Part shown: piece by piece, positions 8,897 to 17,836 of the stretch
Position numbering within the stretch: position 1 is the stretch's first letter
Layout of the letters: each line of letters opens with the position of its first letter
Source: Rhodothermales bacterium
GTDB lineage: Bacteria; Bacteroidota; Rhodothermia; Rhodothermales; Bin80
DNA length: 64,000 bases
NCBI GenBank assembly: GCA_951812585.1
Contig: OX638318.1
Span: 3,134,350-3,198,349 of the forward strand
Reading direction: 5' to 3'
Position numbers and translations under genes: made by a program
The notes under the pieces: generated by a model
The model's database searches: none
What the model saw: the letters and a program-made list of their open reading frames with translations, nothing else
What the model was told of the DNA's origin: nothing

Positions 8897-9688
8897 CTAT
8901 GTCTTAAAGTGCTTGGCCGCATAACTGCGGTTGAAGGTCACGGCGCCGGGCGCACCCATGAGCCAGGGCCAAAGGTCAGCGGGTATATCGGGCTTGATCG
9001 CAACCATGGCGAATGAGTTGCACTGACGCTTGAAGAACAAGCTGAAAAGCTTGGCCAGAGGCGCTACGGCATAGAGTATCAGCAGCTTGGCACGACTCTT
9101 CCTGAGCTTTGCCATCTCATAGGGGAGGTTTAAGGCATAGAAGAACTGGAAGTCATGCCTGCCTGCGGGATTAAAGGATCGGATCACCTTCTTGAACTCC
9201 GATTCTGTCCATCGGTAGATGTAGTTGGGAATCGGCGTGTTGTCTACGCCCTCGTAGGCGAAGTTGTGGTCAATCACCGATTCCAGCTCGTACCTGGGAG
9301 AAAGCCCTACCCTATTGGCAAGCCGCATGACTGCACTGTCTCGCGACTCGATAACGATCACTGCCTTGCGGGCCACGCGGTACATTTCCGTAAGTGCGCG
9401 GTGCGGGGACCGACAGTGATGCAGCCCATCGGCTACAAACGCTACATCAAAGCTCTCGTCCGCAAACGATAAATGCTGCGCATCTTCCCGGCTCCAAGCC
9501 AGTGGCCTGAATTCGTCTGCACGCATGCGTTCGTCTATGTTGGTGATCAGCGTGTTGGATAGTCCGAGCTTACAAAACAAGTCACGCTCGCTTGCACCCG
9601 CGCAAACGGTCAGAATCGAGTCGGATGCTTGCAACGTCCCAGACGTAAAAAGCACCTTCAGTACCGACTCGACGAATGATGCACGCAT
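8897..9688 (-). CDS. class I SAM-dependent methyltransferase
   Basis: A roughly 263-residue Methyltransf_11-type protein. SILTVCAGASERDLF replaces the usual glycine-rich SAM loop, with only one glycine retained. EDAQHLSFADESFDVAFVADGLHHC is the motif II-IV stretch, and YRVARKAVIVIESRDS follows it. The C-terminal part is basic with a hydrophobic stretch (LLILYAVAPLAKLFSLFF) that may touch the membrane. The frame is open up to 9907, but the extra residues are Cys/Arg rich; ATG 9688 is preferred. It lies next to, and on the same strand as, the mannosyltransferase-methyltransferase fusion and shares the same style of methyltransferase domain, so it may act on the same glycan. Substrate unknown. 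Confidence 0.75.
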   Translation of the reverse strand: MRASFVESVLKVLFTSGTLQASDSILTVCAGASERDLFCKLGLSNTLITNIDERMRADEFRPLAWSREDAQHLSFADESFDVAFVADGLHHCRSPHRALTEMYRVARKAVIVIESRDSAVMRLANRVGLSPRYELESVIDHNFAYEGVDNTPIPNYIYRWTESEFKKVIRSFNPAGRHDFQFFYALNLPYEMAKLRKSRAKLLILYAVAPLAKLFSLFFKRQCNSFAMVAIKPDIPADLWPWLMGAPGAVTFNRSYAAKHFKT

Positions 9689-10083
9689 ATTATTGCACAG
9701 CTGAAGGATGTGAACGATGCGCTCCACAGCGAGCGGCACCGCGACACGCCCGGACTGCTCGCGCAACCCAAGGAAGATAGCATACCCGCTCGATCCAGCA
9801 AGGCGTGCCTTGGTGCGCACGCATGGCGCACCTGCCAGCCGCTGGCGCACCCCAAACGCACCGCAGCCACACCGGTGCTGTGCGAAGCCGTGGTCCAGAT
9901 CGACCACGTATTAGGGAATTTACGGATTAATGTCATGCTTTAAGTGAGCGGGTTAAGCGAGCAATCTGAACAAGCCGACATTCAAGACCATGGAAGCAAG
10001 ACTTGATGTCCGATGCAGGTATGTCGGGGGACGCTAATAGACCTTTGTTCAAAGTACGTTTCGCAGGCAATCAGTGGGATGGC

Positions 10084-10091
10084 TATTTTTG
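10084..10091 (+). promoter_or_regulatory. candidate Bacteroidota -7 promoter box TATTTTTG
   Basis: TATTTTTG fits the TAnnTTTG consensus described for the primary sigma factor of Bacteroides. A TTTC (near TTTG) lies about 21 bp upstream at 10059-10062. It would give a leader of roughly 150 nt before the first propeller gene at 10248. Short boxes like this arise by chance, so this is a candidate only. Confidence 0.3.
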
Positions 10092-10113
10092 TATGCTATT
10101 GTGAGGACCAGGT

Positions 10114-10134
10114 GCGCCCGCCGGCACCGGGCGC
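10114..10134 (+). other. GC-rich hairpin in the 5' leader
   Basis: GCGCCCG (10114-10120) pairs perfectly with CGGGCGC (10128-10134) across a 7-base loop. No T tract follows. If transcription starts near 10095, this would be a stable structure early in the leader of the first propeller gene. Confidence 0.4.
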
Positions 10135-10247
10135 GCCGCAGTGCGACCAGTGCTGCAATTTCGTGACTGACTGGAGCTGTGTGGAACAGACCATTCCCGC
10201 ATGGGCATGATCACAGCGCGCCGCACAGCACCCTTTGGCTCCACACC

Positions 10248-13200
10248 ATGCTGACCAGTATCCGAACCGTCTGGGTGATCATTGCCGGGCTGCTCTTGCT
10301 GCTCGCCATCTCGCTCGTCCCTAGGCACGACACTGCACCACGCGACACGCGTCCGCTGGATTCAGTGCACAGCGGATCAGTAGCCTCTGCTGGACACCCG
10401 GATCTGTTTGCCCGATGGCACGCAAGCGTTCGTGTTCCTGAAGATGGCCACCCCTACCCTATTGGTTACCGCGTTGCTGAGTTCGCACATGCTGTACGTG
10501 CGCTGAAGCAGGCGGGCAAGCGGCTTGACTGGACAGAGCGCGGGCCGGGCAATGTCGGTGGGCGCACGCGCGCCATCGCGGTAGATCCATCGGATCCAAC
10601 CGAAGAAACCTGGTACGCGGGCACCGTCGGGGGCGGCCTTTGGAAGACCGTGGATGGGGGTGAGCGCTGGACCTCGCTCACGGACCACTTGCCCAACTTG
10701 TCTGTTTCCAGTCTGGCAATTGTCCCCAGCGATCCCAGGGTTCTTTACATGGGTACGGGCGAGGGTTTCGGAAATCTGGACGCCATAGCCGGAGCCGGCA
10801 TCTTCCGATCTGATGACAGCGGTCAGACATGGACGCATCTTGCGGCGACGGCTGTGAACGAAGATTTCCGCTTTGTCAACAGGCTGGCCGTTGACCCGGA
10901 CAATGCAGACGTAATCCTGGCGGCGACCAATACGGGCATATTCCGGTCGGGCGACGGCGGCGAAAGCTGGGTCCAGGCCTATGCTGCGACTGACCGCGTA
11001 CAGGACCTTAGAGCCCAGCCCGGCAACTTCAACGTGCTCTTGGCCGCCGAAAATGGCACAGCAATTCTCCGATCAGACGACCGCGGCAAGACATGGACTC
11101 CAGCTTTGGACGCGTTTCCCAATGGATGTTCGCGCATCGAAATAGCGTTTTCTCCTTCAGATTCTGCCGTGGTATGGGCCGCCATCCAGATTGACGCATC
11201 CAGTTCGGATCTGGTAAAGAGCACCGATGGCGGGCAAACGTGGACCTGGACTTTGCCCACAGCTCCCAACTGGTTGGGTGCCCAGGGCTGGTACGACAAC
11301 ACACTGGCGGTCCATCCCTTTGCGGCGGATACTGTATTCCTGGGAGGCATCAGTCTCTGGCGTGGCACCCTGCACGCCGACTCGGGTAACGTTGCCGGTC
11401 CTTCGAAGGCGGACTGGGGGCTGACACCGAGCTTTATGGAGTTCGTCAGCTTCGACAGCGGTACGCACTTTGGACAACGCCTGGCGCTGGGCATCAATGT
11501 GGGAGCGCACGATGTAGTGGAGGCGCACTATGGACCCATAGAGATTCGATTTGGCCAAGGCTTGCAGAAAGCACATCGATTTATTGTTTCGCCAACAGGC
11601 GGCCTGGCAGGCGATGGGGGCGCCGGCATTCCGCTGAGCGAATATGAGTACGCAGGCTATGTGGATGTTCCATTGCAGGTCTGGGACACGCAAAAGAATC
11701 AACAGCTCATGTTTTCATTCAGGGATCAGGCCGACAACGGCGAATGGGACCTGATACCGCTTAGCTATGCGGCTGGAACTCCGCGCAATTTGCAAAGCAG
11801 GGAATACATCTTCGTACATCGATATCAGTACGACGCCTTGGCACCACAGGCCGCAATTGCTGCCGATGGCGGCGTGTCGTACGGCTTGCTGTACTGGATG
11901 TGGCCCTACCTGGCAGACAGCGCGGCCTGGGACCCGAACAGCCTGCCTAGCACACAGCTGAGCATCAGCTATGCGCGCGTGCGCGGAGTGAGAAAGACCG
12001 TACGCTCACATGGACGCGGTGCCCATGTGGATCATCACGCGCTGATACCCATCCATGTCAATGCCGTGGACAGAACCTTCTCGATGCTCAACGCAAACGA
12101 CGGCGGTGTTGCCATCTCTCGCAACGGAGGCAGGGACTATGCTTCCACGGACCAGGCGGGGGCAGGCTTCAATACCGCCCAGTTTTACGGCATTGCCAAG
12201 CGGCCAGGAGCGAACGTATACATTGGCGGAATGCAGGACAACGGTACATGGAAATCCCGCGAAGATGCGTCAGCCGAGGACGCATGGGACTACGAGCTGA
12301 GTGGCGACGGCTTTGAAGCCCTCTGGCACAGCACCAATGAACAGCTCGTTTTGGCCTCCCAGCAGTTCAACTACCTGCGCCGCAGCACCAACGGCGGAAG
12401 CAGTTGGCTATCGGCGACTAACGGGTTGCAGGATGTCGGTGTGAATAATGGCGGACAGTTCATGACGCAGCTCGCCCATTCGCCGCATGCACCGGATCGG
12501 GTGTTCACCATCGGGCGCAGCGGCGTTTGGAGATCAGAGAATTTCGGCGTTTCCTGGACGCTTGCGCCCGTAACTTCTCACTGGGGATTCGGTGACTCAG
12601 GCAAAGTGCGCGCGTCACTTGCAAGCGAAGATGTGGTTTGGGCCGGTTATGCAATGGATGACAACCCGTCCACCACACTTCACGTCTCGCGCAATCGCGG
12701 CGTGTCGTTCCTGAAAACCACCATTGCAGATGAATCTCCTAATGCGCGGCTGTCCGGCCTGGCGACGCATCCCCATGAGGCTGGAACTGCCTTTGCACTC
12801 TTTTCCGCGCGCAGCCGCCCAAAAGTGCTGCGGACCACCAACTATGGACAGCACTGGACTGATCTGTCAGGATTTGGTACCGTGGGAAGCGACGCGAGCA
12901 CCAGCGGATTTCCCAATGTGGCAATCTACGATCTGCTCGTGATGCCACATGCACCCAATGTGCTGTGGGTGGGCACAGAGATCGGTCTCTTTCACTCGCT
13001 TGATGCAGGTACGACTTGGTCCTACGCAGACAACGGACTGCCGGCCGTCGCTGTATGGCGCATGAAGGTGCGCGACAATCAGATCGTTGTTGCAACCCAT
13101 GGACGCGGCGTATGGACTGCGCCGCTGGCATCGGTGGAGACAGCGGTAGACGATACCCCATCGGTAGTGCCTGCGGCGGTCGTTCTTGAGCAGAATTATC

Positions 13201-13439
13201 CGAATCCATTCAATGCGCACACAACGATTGGTTTTGCGGTGCCCGAAACAATGCACATCAAGATTGCCGTGTACGATGCCACAGGTAGACGCATCGCAAC
13301 GCTTGCCGATCAGCTGTATACACCAGGCCGGCATGCGCTGCACTGGCTCCCAGAAGGCATGGCTAGCGGTGTTTACTACTACAGACTGGGCTCCGGGGGG
13401 CGCCTGATCCAAACGCAGGTGATGACACTCGTGAAGTAG
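10248..13439 (+). CDS. secreted Asp-box/sortilin-like beta-propeller protein with T9SS tail, paralogue 1
   Basis: A 1,063-residue exported protein. Residues about 5-25 are a signal or anchor helix (VWVIIAGLLLLLAISL). Asp-box motifs of the form S-D/N-x-G-x-T/S-W recur (SDDSGQTW, SGDGGESW, SDDRGKTW, STDGGQTW, STNGGSSW), the mark of VPS10/sialidase-like propeller blades. ERGPGNVGGRTR near residue 100 opens the propeller part. A ~220-residue insertion (about 370-590) separates the propeller halves. The last ~80 residues, starting QNYPNPFN and ending MTLVK, are a T9SS type A sorting domain, so it should cross the outer membrane. ATG 10248 is chosen because it starts the signal peptide; the frame opens 23 codons earlier. 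It is likely an enzyme or binding protein for extracellular substrate; activity unknown. Confidence 0.85.
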   Translation: MLTSIRTVWVIIAGLLLLLAISLVPRHDTAPRDTRPLDSVHSGSVASAGHPDLFARWHASVRVPEDGHPYPIGYRVAEFAHAVRALKQAGKRLDWTERGPGNVGGRTRAIAVDPSDPTEETWYAGTVGGGLWKTVDGGERWTSLTDHLPNLSVSSLAIVPSDPRVLYMGTGEGFGNLDAIAGAGIFRSDDSGQTWTHLAATAVNEDFRFVNRLAVDPDNADVILAATNTGIFRSGDGGESWVQAYAATDRVQDLRAQPGNFNVLLAAENGTAILRSDDRGKTWTPALDAFPNGCSRIEIAFSPSDSAVVWAAIQIDASSSDLVKSTDGGQTWTWTLPTAPNWLGAQGWYDNTLAVHPFAADTVFLGGISLWRGTLHADSGNVAGPSKADWGLTPSFMEFVSFDSGTHFGQRLALGINVGAHDVVEAHYGPIEIRFGQGLQKAHRFIVSPTGGLAGDGGAGIPLSEYEYAGYVDVPLQVWDTQKNQQLMFSFRDQADNGEWDLIPLSYAAGTPRNLQSREYIFVHRYQYDALAPQAAIAADGGVSYGLLYWMWPYLADSAAWDPNSLPSTQLSISYARVRGVRKTVRSHGRGAHVDHHALIPIHVNAVDRTFSMLNANDGGVAISRNGGRDYASTDQAGAGFNTAQFYGIAKRPGANVYIGGMQDNGTWKSREDASAEDAWDYELSGDGFEALWHSTNEQLVLASQQFNYLRRSTNGGSSWLSATNGLQDVGVNNGGQFMTQLAHSPHAPDRVFTIGRSGVWRSENFGVSWTLAPVTSHWGFGDSGKVRASLASEDVVWAGYAMDDNPSTTLHVSRNRGVSFLKTTIADESPNARLSGLATHPHEAGTAFALFSARSRPKVLRTTNYGQHWTDLSGFGTVGSDASTSGFPNVAIYDLLVMPHAPNVLWVGTEIGLFHSLDAGTTWSYADNGLPAVAVWRMKVRDNQIVVATHGRGVWTAPLASVETAVDDTPSVVPAAVVLEQNYPNPFNAHTTIGFAVPETMHIKIAVYDATGRRIATLADQLYTPGRHALHWLPEGMASGVYYYRLGSGGRLIQTQVMTLVK

Positions 13440-13942
13440 GAGTAACCGTGCCCGTTCCCAGGCGGTTGCCCCATGCACTGGGACGATAGGGATTCGTAGC
13501 GATGACAGGCACGCCTGGCTGGACACGCAGGCGACAGGCCCGTGCGTCGACCCAATCCTTCGACGTCGGCAACGGTCCGACGGGCACGACATGCATCCGC
13601 TCGTCGCGTCGGGACCCACCGGGCAAAACTCGTAGTGTGCCTGGCCGCCCTGACCCGAGGCCCAGATTGTCTGGTACGGTTTCTGCAAACTTGCCACGCT
13701 GCCTGGTAGCCGGGCTGCCGCGGGTGCCCCGTTGCAGACGATCCCGCAGTCGTATTGCAGGACATTCATCGAGATGCCTTCCCAATGCCCTTCGCCGCGC
13801 GCAGCGACTACCAGAGCACCGGCAGCGTGCTTGTCACTGTGCGGTAGTTTATGTATTTTGCGTCCTAACAAATGGTTGCAAACAGTTTAGCATGCTACTT
13901 CAACCCGATGCTTCTCAGCGAGGCATCACATCCTAGGGCAAC
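13440..13942. other. intergenic region between propeller paralogues 1 and 2
   Basis: About 500 bp with no convincing gene; open frames on both strands are Arg/Pro-rich and unlike any family I know. The length suggests that paralogue 2 has its own promoter. Confidence 0.4.
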
Positions 13943-16900
13943 ATGAAACCACTTAGAATAGCTGCTGTCACCGCAACAGCGGTGGCGTTACTGCTGCTGA
14001 CATTTGACCTCCTGCCGGATGGATCTGGTCCGTCCTACGACCTGGACCCGCTGTCCGTTCAATCTGAGAAGTCAAAGCGGATGGACAGTCGTCAGGGCCA
14101 TCCCGACTTGTTCTTCCAGTACCAGCACGACATCCGCGCTTCGGAGAACGGGCGCAACGAGTACCCGGTGGGTTACCGACTCAAGGAATACCAGAAGGCC
14201 GTTGCGGCCGCCAAAACAAGTGCGCGGCTTCCATGGGTTGAGCGCGGGCCAGGTAATGTTGGCGGGCGCACGCGCCCCATCGTGGTTGATCCGGACGATG
14301 CCGACATGAAGACGTGGTGGGCAGGCTCGGTGGGCGGCGGCCTGTGGAAGACGGTTAACGGCGGACTCGCATGGCAATACCAGACCGATCACCTTCCCGT
14401 GATGTCGATCAGTAGTCTGGCGATGGCTGAGAGCGACCACGACGTCATGTACATGGGCACGGGAGAAGGCTTCTTCAATCTCGATGGCGTAGATGGTGAC
14501 GGGATCTTCAAGTCGACCGATAGAGGGGCAACCTGGGTTCACTTGGAATCCACCACCAATACCGCCGATTTTCGCCACGTGAATCGCTTGGCGGTTGACC
14601 CGACTGATCCAAATGTAGTAGTGGCCGCGACCAGCAGCGGTATTTTCAGAACGACAGATGGCGGCATGACATGGGCGCACGTCTGGTCCGGGCAACCAAC
14701 GGTGCAGGACCTGAGAGCACAGCCAGGCAATTTCGACATGCAGATAGCCGGTGCGAACGGATTAGCTATCCTGTTCTCTACCGACGCAGGTGAAACATGG
14801 GACAATGCTTCAATATTCTGGCTTGATGCTGCCGGTCGTATTGAGCTGGCCTATTCGCCTTCAGAACCATCAAGAGCGTACGCCGCCGTAGACGGGTCAA
14901 CCGGGTCTCAACTCTATATGAGCAATGATGGCGGGATGAGCTGGCAGCCCACGGTGGATCAGGCTCCTATTCCATGGCTGGGAGGCCAAGGCTGGTACGA
15001 CAATACGCTGGCAGTGCATCCCTTCAATCCGGACACTGTTTTTGTTGGCGGAATATTTCTGTGGCGCATCATTGTGACAGATGAGGTAACCACCATATCC
15101 GGACCGAGCGAGTTTCTGCGCGGCGGCAGCCAGGCATGGCTGGACTGGGTCAATTTCGGCGCTAGTCGCTTTGGTGGCTGGGTCTCTTATCTCGACCCTA
15201 ATGCCGTGGACGTATCGGAAGCGGACTACACGACTATCGAGATCCGATTCGGACAGGGCACGCAGAAGGCGCACCGGTTCAGCGTGTCAGAAACAGCAGG
15301 CAGTTTTGGCAACGGCGGCTCGGGCATTCCGTTTAGCGAGTACCGTTACGAGGACTATGTGGAAATTCCCTTCCAGATATGGGATACCGACAACAACCGG
15401 CAGATCATGTTCTCCTTCCGTGATCAGGCAGACAATGGCGAATTCGATCTGATTGAGTTCTTTACGTCAGAGGATGCTGGAACGCGGGATCAACAGAGTC
15501 GCGAATACATGATCATCAACAAGTACGACTACGACGATAGCGATCCGCATGATGATATCGCGCAGGACGGTGGCCTCGTCAACGGCTTGCTTTATTTCAT
15601 GTGGCCTATCTTGGCGCCCAATGCTACTTGGGATCCAGCCAATCTGCCCAATCAGACGCTCACCATCACTTACCAGATTGCTGATGGTTATCTGCGTTCC
15701 ATAGATGGCGAGTTTGATCCTAGTGCCATAACGCATGTGGACCACCACAACATTATGCCTTTGCCTTTTGATGGCTCTAACGACCAGTTTCGGGTCTTTA
15801 ACGCCAACGATGGCGGCGTGGCCTGGTCCTCTGATGGTGGTGCGACCTTCACTGAAGCGGATCGCGCCTTCGCGGGATACAACACCGCGCAGTTTTATGG
15901 CGTAGCCAAAAAGCCGGGTCTCCCGGTCTATATTGCGGGCTCCCAGGACAACGGCACATGGCGGTCATTTGGCAATCCCAACAACCGGCGGGGCTGGATT
16001 CCCCAGTTAGGCGGCGATGGGTTCGAGACCGTGTGGAGCGCCGGCGATCCAGACAAGGTCATGGGATCGATTCAGTTCAACAATATCTGGCGATCCTTGA
16101 ACGGGGGGACAAGCTGGTCAAACTCATTCTCAACCGCAGCGGGAGGACTGTTCCTCACCCCACTGAGCAGCTCAGACATGGAACCCGACCACGTCTACAC
16201 GGTCACTGCCGATGGCGTGTACTACTCCCGGGACTTCGGTGGATCCTGGATTTTGACCCTCATAGCAGACGACTGGGGCCCGTGGTCGGGCGGCAAGGTT
16301 CGTGTGTCTCAAGCAGACCCGGATATCGTGTGGGCAGGCTTTGGCATGGACGATAGCCCTTCGCGGCGACTCCATCTCTCCCAGGATGCCGGGGTAACAT
16401 TTGATACTACGGCCTTGCCGGTGGTGGACCGCGCCCCGGCCACTATCATTTCAGGCCTGGCCACGCATCCGACCGAAGCAAGTACGGCCTACGCCTTGTT
16501 TTCGCGGTATGGATACGCCAAGGTTCTTGAAACGAAGGACATGGGGCAGACCTGGACCGATCTGACGCAATTTGGCCAGACCCCAAGCAGCGGTGTCTGG
16601 GAGAGCCAGAATGGCTTTGCCGATGTGGCCGTGCATGACCTCATTGTTATGCCGGATAATCCCAACGTCATTTGGGTTGGGACTGATATTGGCATCTTCA
16701 AGACCAAGAGCTACGGCAAGGAGTGGAATTACGCGCACAACGGTCTGCCTGCGGTATCCATTTGGAGAATGAAAGTGCGCGACAACGAGATCATCCTGGG
16801 TACGCACGGCCGCGGCGTTTGGACCCTCCCAATCGATCAGATCGATGTGGCTGTAGAAGAGGATGAGCTGCCCGCTGGATTCAGTCTGGCACAGAACTAC

Positions 16901-17140
16901 CCCAATCCCTTCAACGCGGCCACGACCATCCAATTTGCGGTGCCGGACGAAGCACATGTTCGCCTTACCATCTACGACGCAATGGGCCGAAAGGTATCGG
17001 TGCTTACCGATCAGGCCTATCCTGCGGGCGACCATGAGCTGCGATGGAACGCCAATGCACTGGCCAGCGGCGTCTACTACTACCGAATGGAGTCTGATGG
17101 CAAGCTGATTCAATCACAAAGCATGACGCTGCTCAAGTAG
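13943..17140 (+). CDS. secreted Asp-box/sortilin-like beta-propeller protein with T9SS tail, paralogue 2
   Basis: A 1,065-residue paralogue of the genes on each side. It starts with an export helix (residues 3-22). A short mature N-terminus with the motif QGHPDLFFQYQHDIRA, also present in the siblings, leads to WVERGPGNVGGRTR. Asp-boxes include STDRGATW, TTDGGMTW, STDAGETW and SNDGGMSW. The insertion runs from about residue 375 to 595, with conserved cores IEIRFGQGTQKAHRF and FSFRDQADNGEFDLI, and ends at THVDHHNIM, after which the second propeller half begins. The C-terminus (QNYPNPFNAATTIQF, then SGVYYYRMES and MTLLK) is a T9SS sorting domain. A strong terminator follows the stop. It is probably a surface-exposed or released glycan- or protein-interacting protein; substrate unknown. 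Confidence 0.86.
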   Translation: MKPLRIAAVTATAVALLLLTFDLLPDGSGPSYDLDPLSVQSEKSKRMDSRQGHPDLFFQYQHDIRASENGRNEYPVGYRLKEYQKAVAAAKTSARLPWVERGPGNVGGRTRPIVVDPDDADMKTWWAGSVGGGLWKTVNGGLAWQYQTDHLPVMSISSLAMAESDHDVMYMGTGEGFFNLDGVDGDGIFKSTDRGATWVHLESTTNTADFRHVNRLAVDPTDPNVVVAATSSGIFRTTDGGMTWAHVWSGQPTVQDLRAQPGNFDMQIAGANGLAILFSTDAGETWDNASIFWLDAAGRIELAYSPSEPSRAYAAVDGSTGSQLYMSNDGGMSWQPTVDQAPIPWLGGQGWYDNTLAVHPFNPDTVFVGGIFLWRIIVTDEVTTISGPSEFLRGGSQAWLDWVNFGASRFGGWVSYLDPNAVDVSEADYTTIEIRFGQGTQKAHRFSVSETAGSFGNGGSGIPFSEYRYEDYVEIPFQIWDTDNNRQIMFSFRDQADNGEFDLIEFFTSEDAGTRDQQSREYMIINKYDYDDSDPHDDIAQDGGLVNGLLYFMWPILAPNATWDPANLPNQTLTITYQIADGYLRSIDGEFDPSAITHVDHHNIMPLPFDGSNDQFRVFNANDGGVAWSSDGGATFTEADRAFAGYNTAQFYGVAKKPGLPVYIAGSQDNGTWRSFGNPNNRRGWIPQLGGDGFETVWSAGDPDKVMGSIQFNNIWRSLNGGTSWSNSFSTAAGGLFLTPLSSSDMEPDHVYTVTADGVYYSRDFGGSWILTLIADDWGPWSGGKVRVSQADPDIVWAGFGMDDSPSRRLHLSQDAGVTFDTTALPVVDRAPATIISGLATHPTEASTAYALFSRYGYAKVLETKDMGQTWTDLTQFGQTPSSGVWESQNGFADVAVHDLIVMPDNPNVIWVGTDIGIFKTKSYGKEWNYAHNGLPAVSIWRMKVRDNEIILGTHGRGVWTLPIDQIDVAVEEDELPAGFSLAQNYPNPFNAATTIQFAVPDEAHVRLTIYDAMGRKVSVLTDQAYPAGDHELRWNANALASGVYYYRMESDGKLIQSQSMTLLK

Positions 17141-17836
17141 CCTCGGGCTGCGGCCTGCGGGCTGCGCACATAGGCCCCTGCCCGGCGCATGTCAGGCAGG
17201 GGCCTTTTGGTTTTAGCCACTGCACCGTTCCCGGCGGCGCAAGTGGCCTACCTTGGAGAGAATCAAAGCAAGGTGCTCAGCGCTGCTGTCGCCGTCACCA
17301 TCATGCGCTTGCCACAAGTCCGCAGTCCAGCATAGATAGAATGCGTGCAGCCCCGGTGCACTGGTACAGAGTCCGCTTTCCGAGATCAAGCGACTGGTGG
17401 CCTGATGCAACGCCGCGCTAACGCTCGAACTATCTGCGATCAGGGTGCGCGGAGATGCAGACATGGGATTCAAGGGAGCGCCGTTGCACTTTTTGCACTG
17501 CAATAACGACGATGCACGGAGAGGCATGACGATGCCGCGGCATTGCTAAACGTTGCAACATTCGCTGCCGGACATGGTGTCAGAATTAGTTGGGCTGGGG
17601 CGGCCGCCAAGAACCACTTGTGTAATTGTATTGGATCCGCAGGCTAAATCTGAATCCGTTTGCCGCGACGCAGCTGTCGTGCACCCCAAGGGATGCCTGC
17701 GCGAAAGGCTGGCGTTGGAGACCGCGCTTGTATCCGTTAAGCGGTGGGCGGCGCTTTTTTTGCACGTCTACCTCTTCTTTCTTATACTGATCCAGTTACC
17801 ACTGTCCGTTGCAACCAGTTCACATATCCAATATCC
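17141..17836. other. intergenic region between propeller paralogues 2 and 3
   Basis: About 700 bp. It starts with the terminator at 17173-17214. A 104-residue minus-strand frame (17213-17527) is open but has no ribosome-binding site and no familiar motif. A T7 run at about 17755-17761 follows a weak GC hairpin about 80 bp before the next gene. No other element was recognised. Confidence 0.4.
17173..17214 (+). terminator. Rho-independent terminator after propeller paralogue 2
   Basis: A perfect 10 bp stem, GGCCCCTGCC (17173-17182) and GGCAGGGGCC (17195-17204), with a 12-base loop, followed at once by TTTTGGTTTT. It lies 33 bp after the stop codon, so paralogue 2 ends its own transcript. Confidence 0.85.

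Larger units (their letters stand above)
9689..10247. other. divergent intergenic region before the propeller genes
   Basis: About 560 bp between divergent genes. Besides the candidate promoter box and hairpin listed separately, I see no gene. The 5' part could instead encode an N-terminal extension of the methyltransferase (frame open to 9907). Confidence 0.4.

Noticed and set aside
10800..13000. regularly spaced repeats that might suggest a CRISPR-like array
   Set aside because: They are Asp-box codons (S-x-D-x-G-x-T-W) inside coding sequence with irregular spacing and varied DNA.
12867..13871. 334-residue open frame on the minus strand
   Set aside because: It lies antisense to the end of the first propeller gene and the following gap; its residues mirror the sorting-tail codons and match no family.
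17213..17527. 104-residue minus-strand frame between propeller genes
   Set aside because: No ribosome-binding site or recognisable motif; it begins right beside the terminator of the upstream gene.
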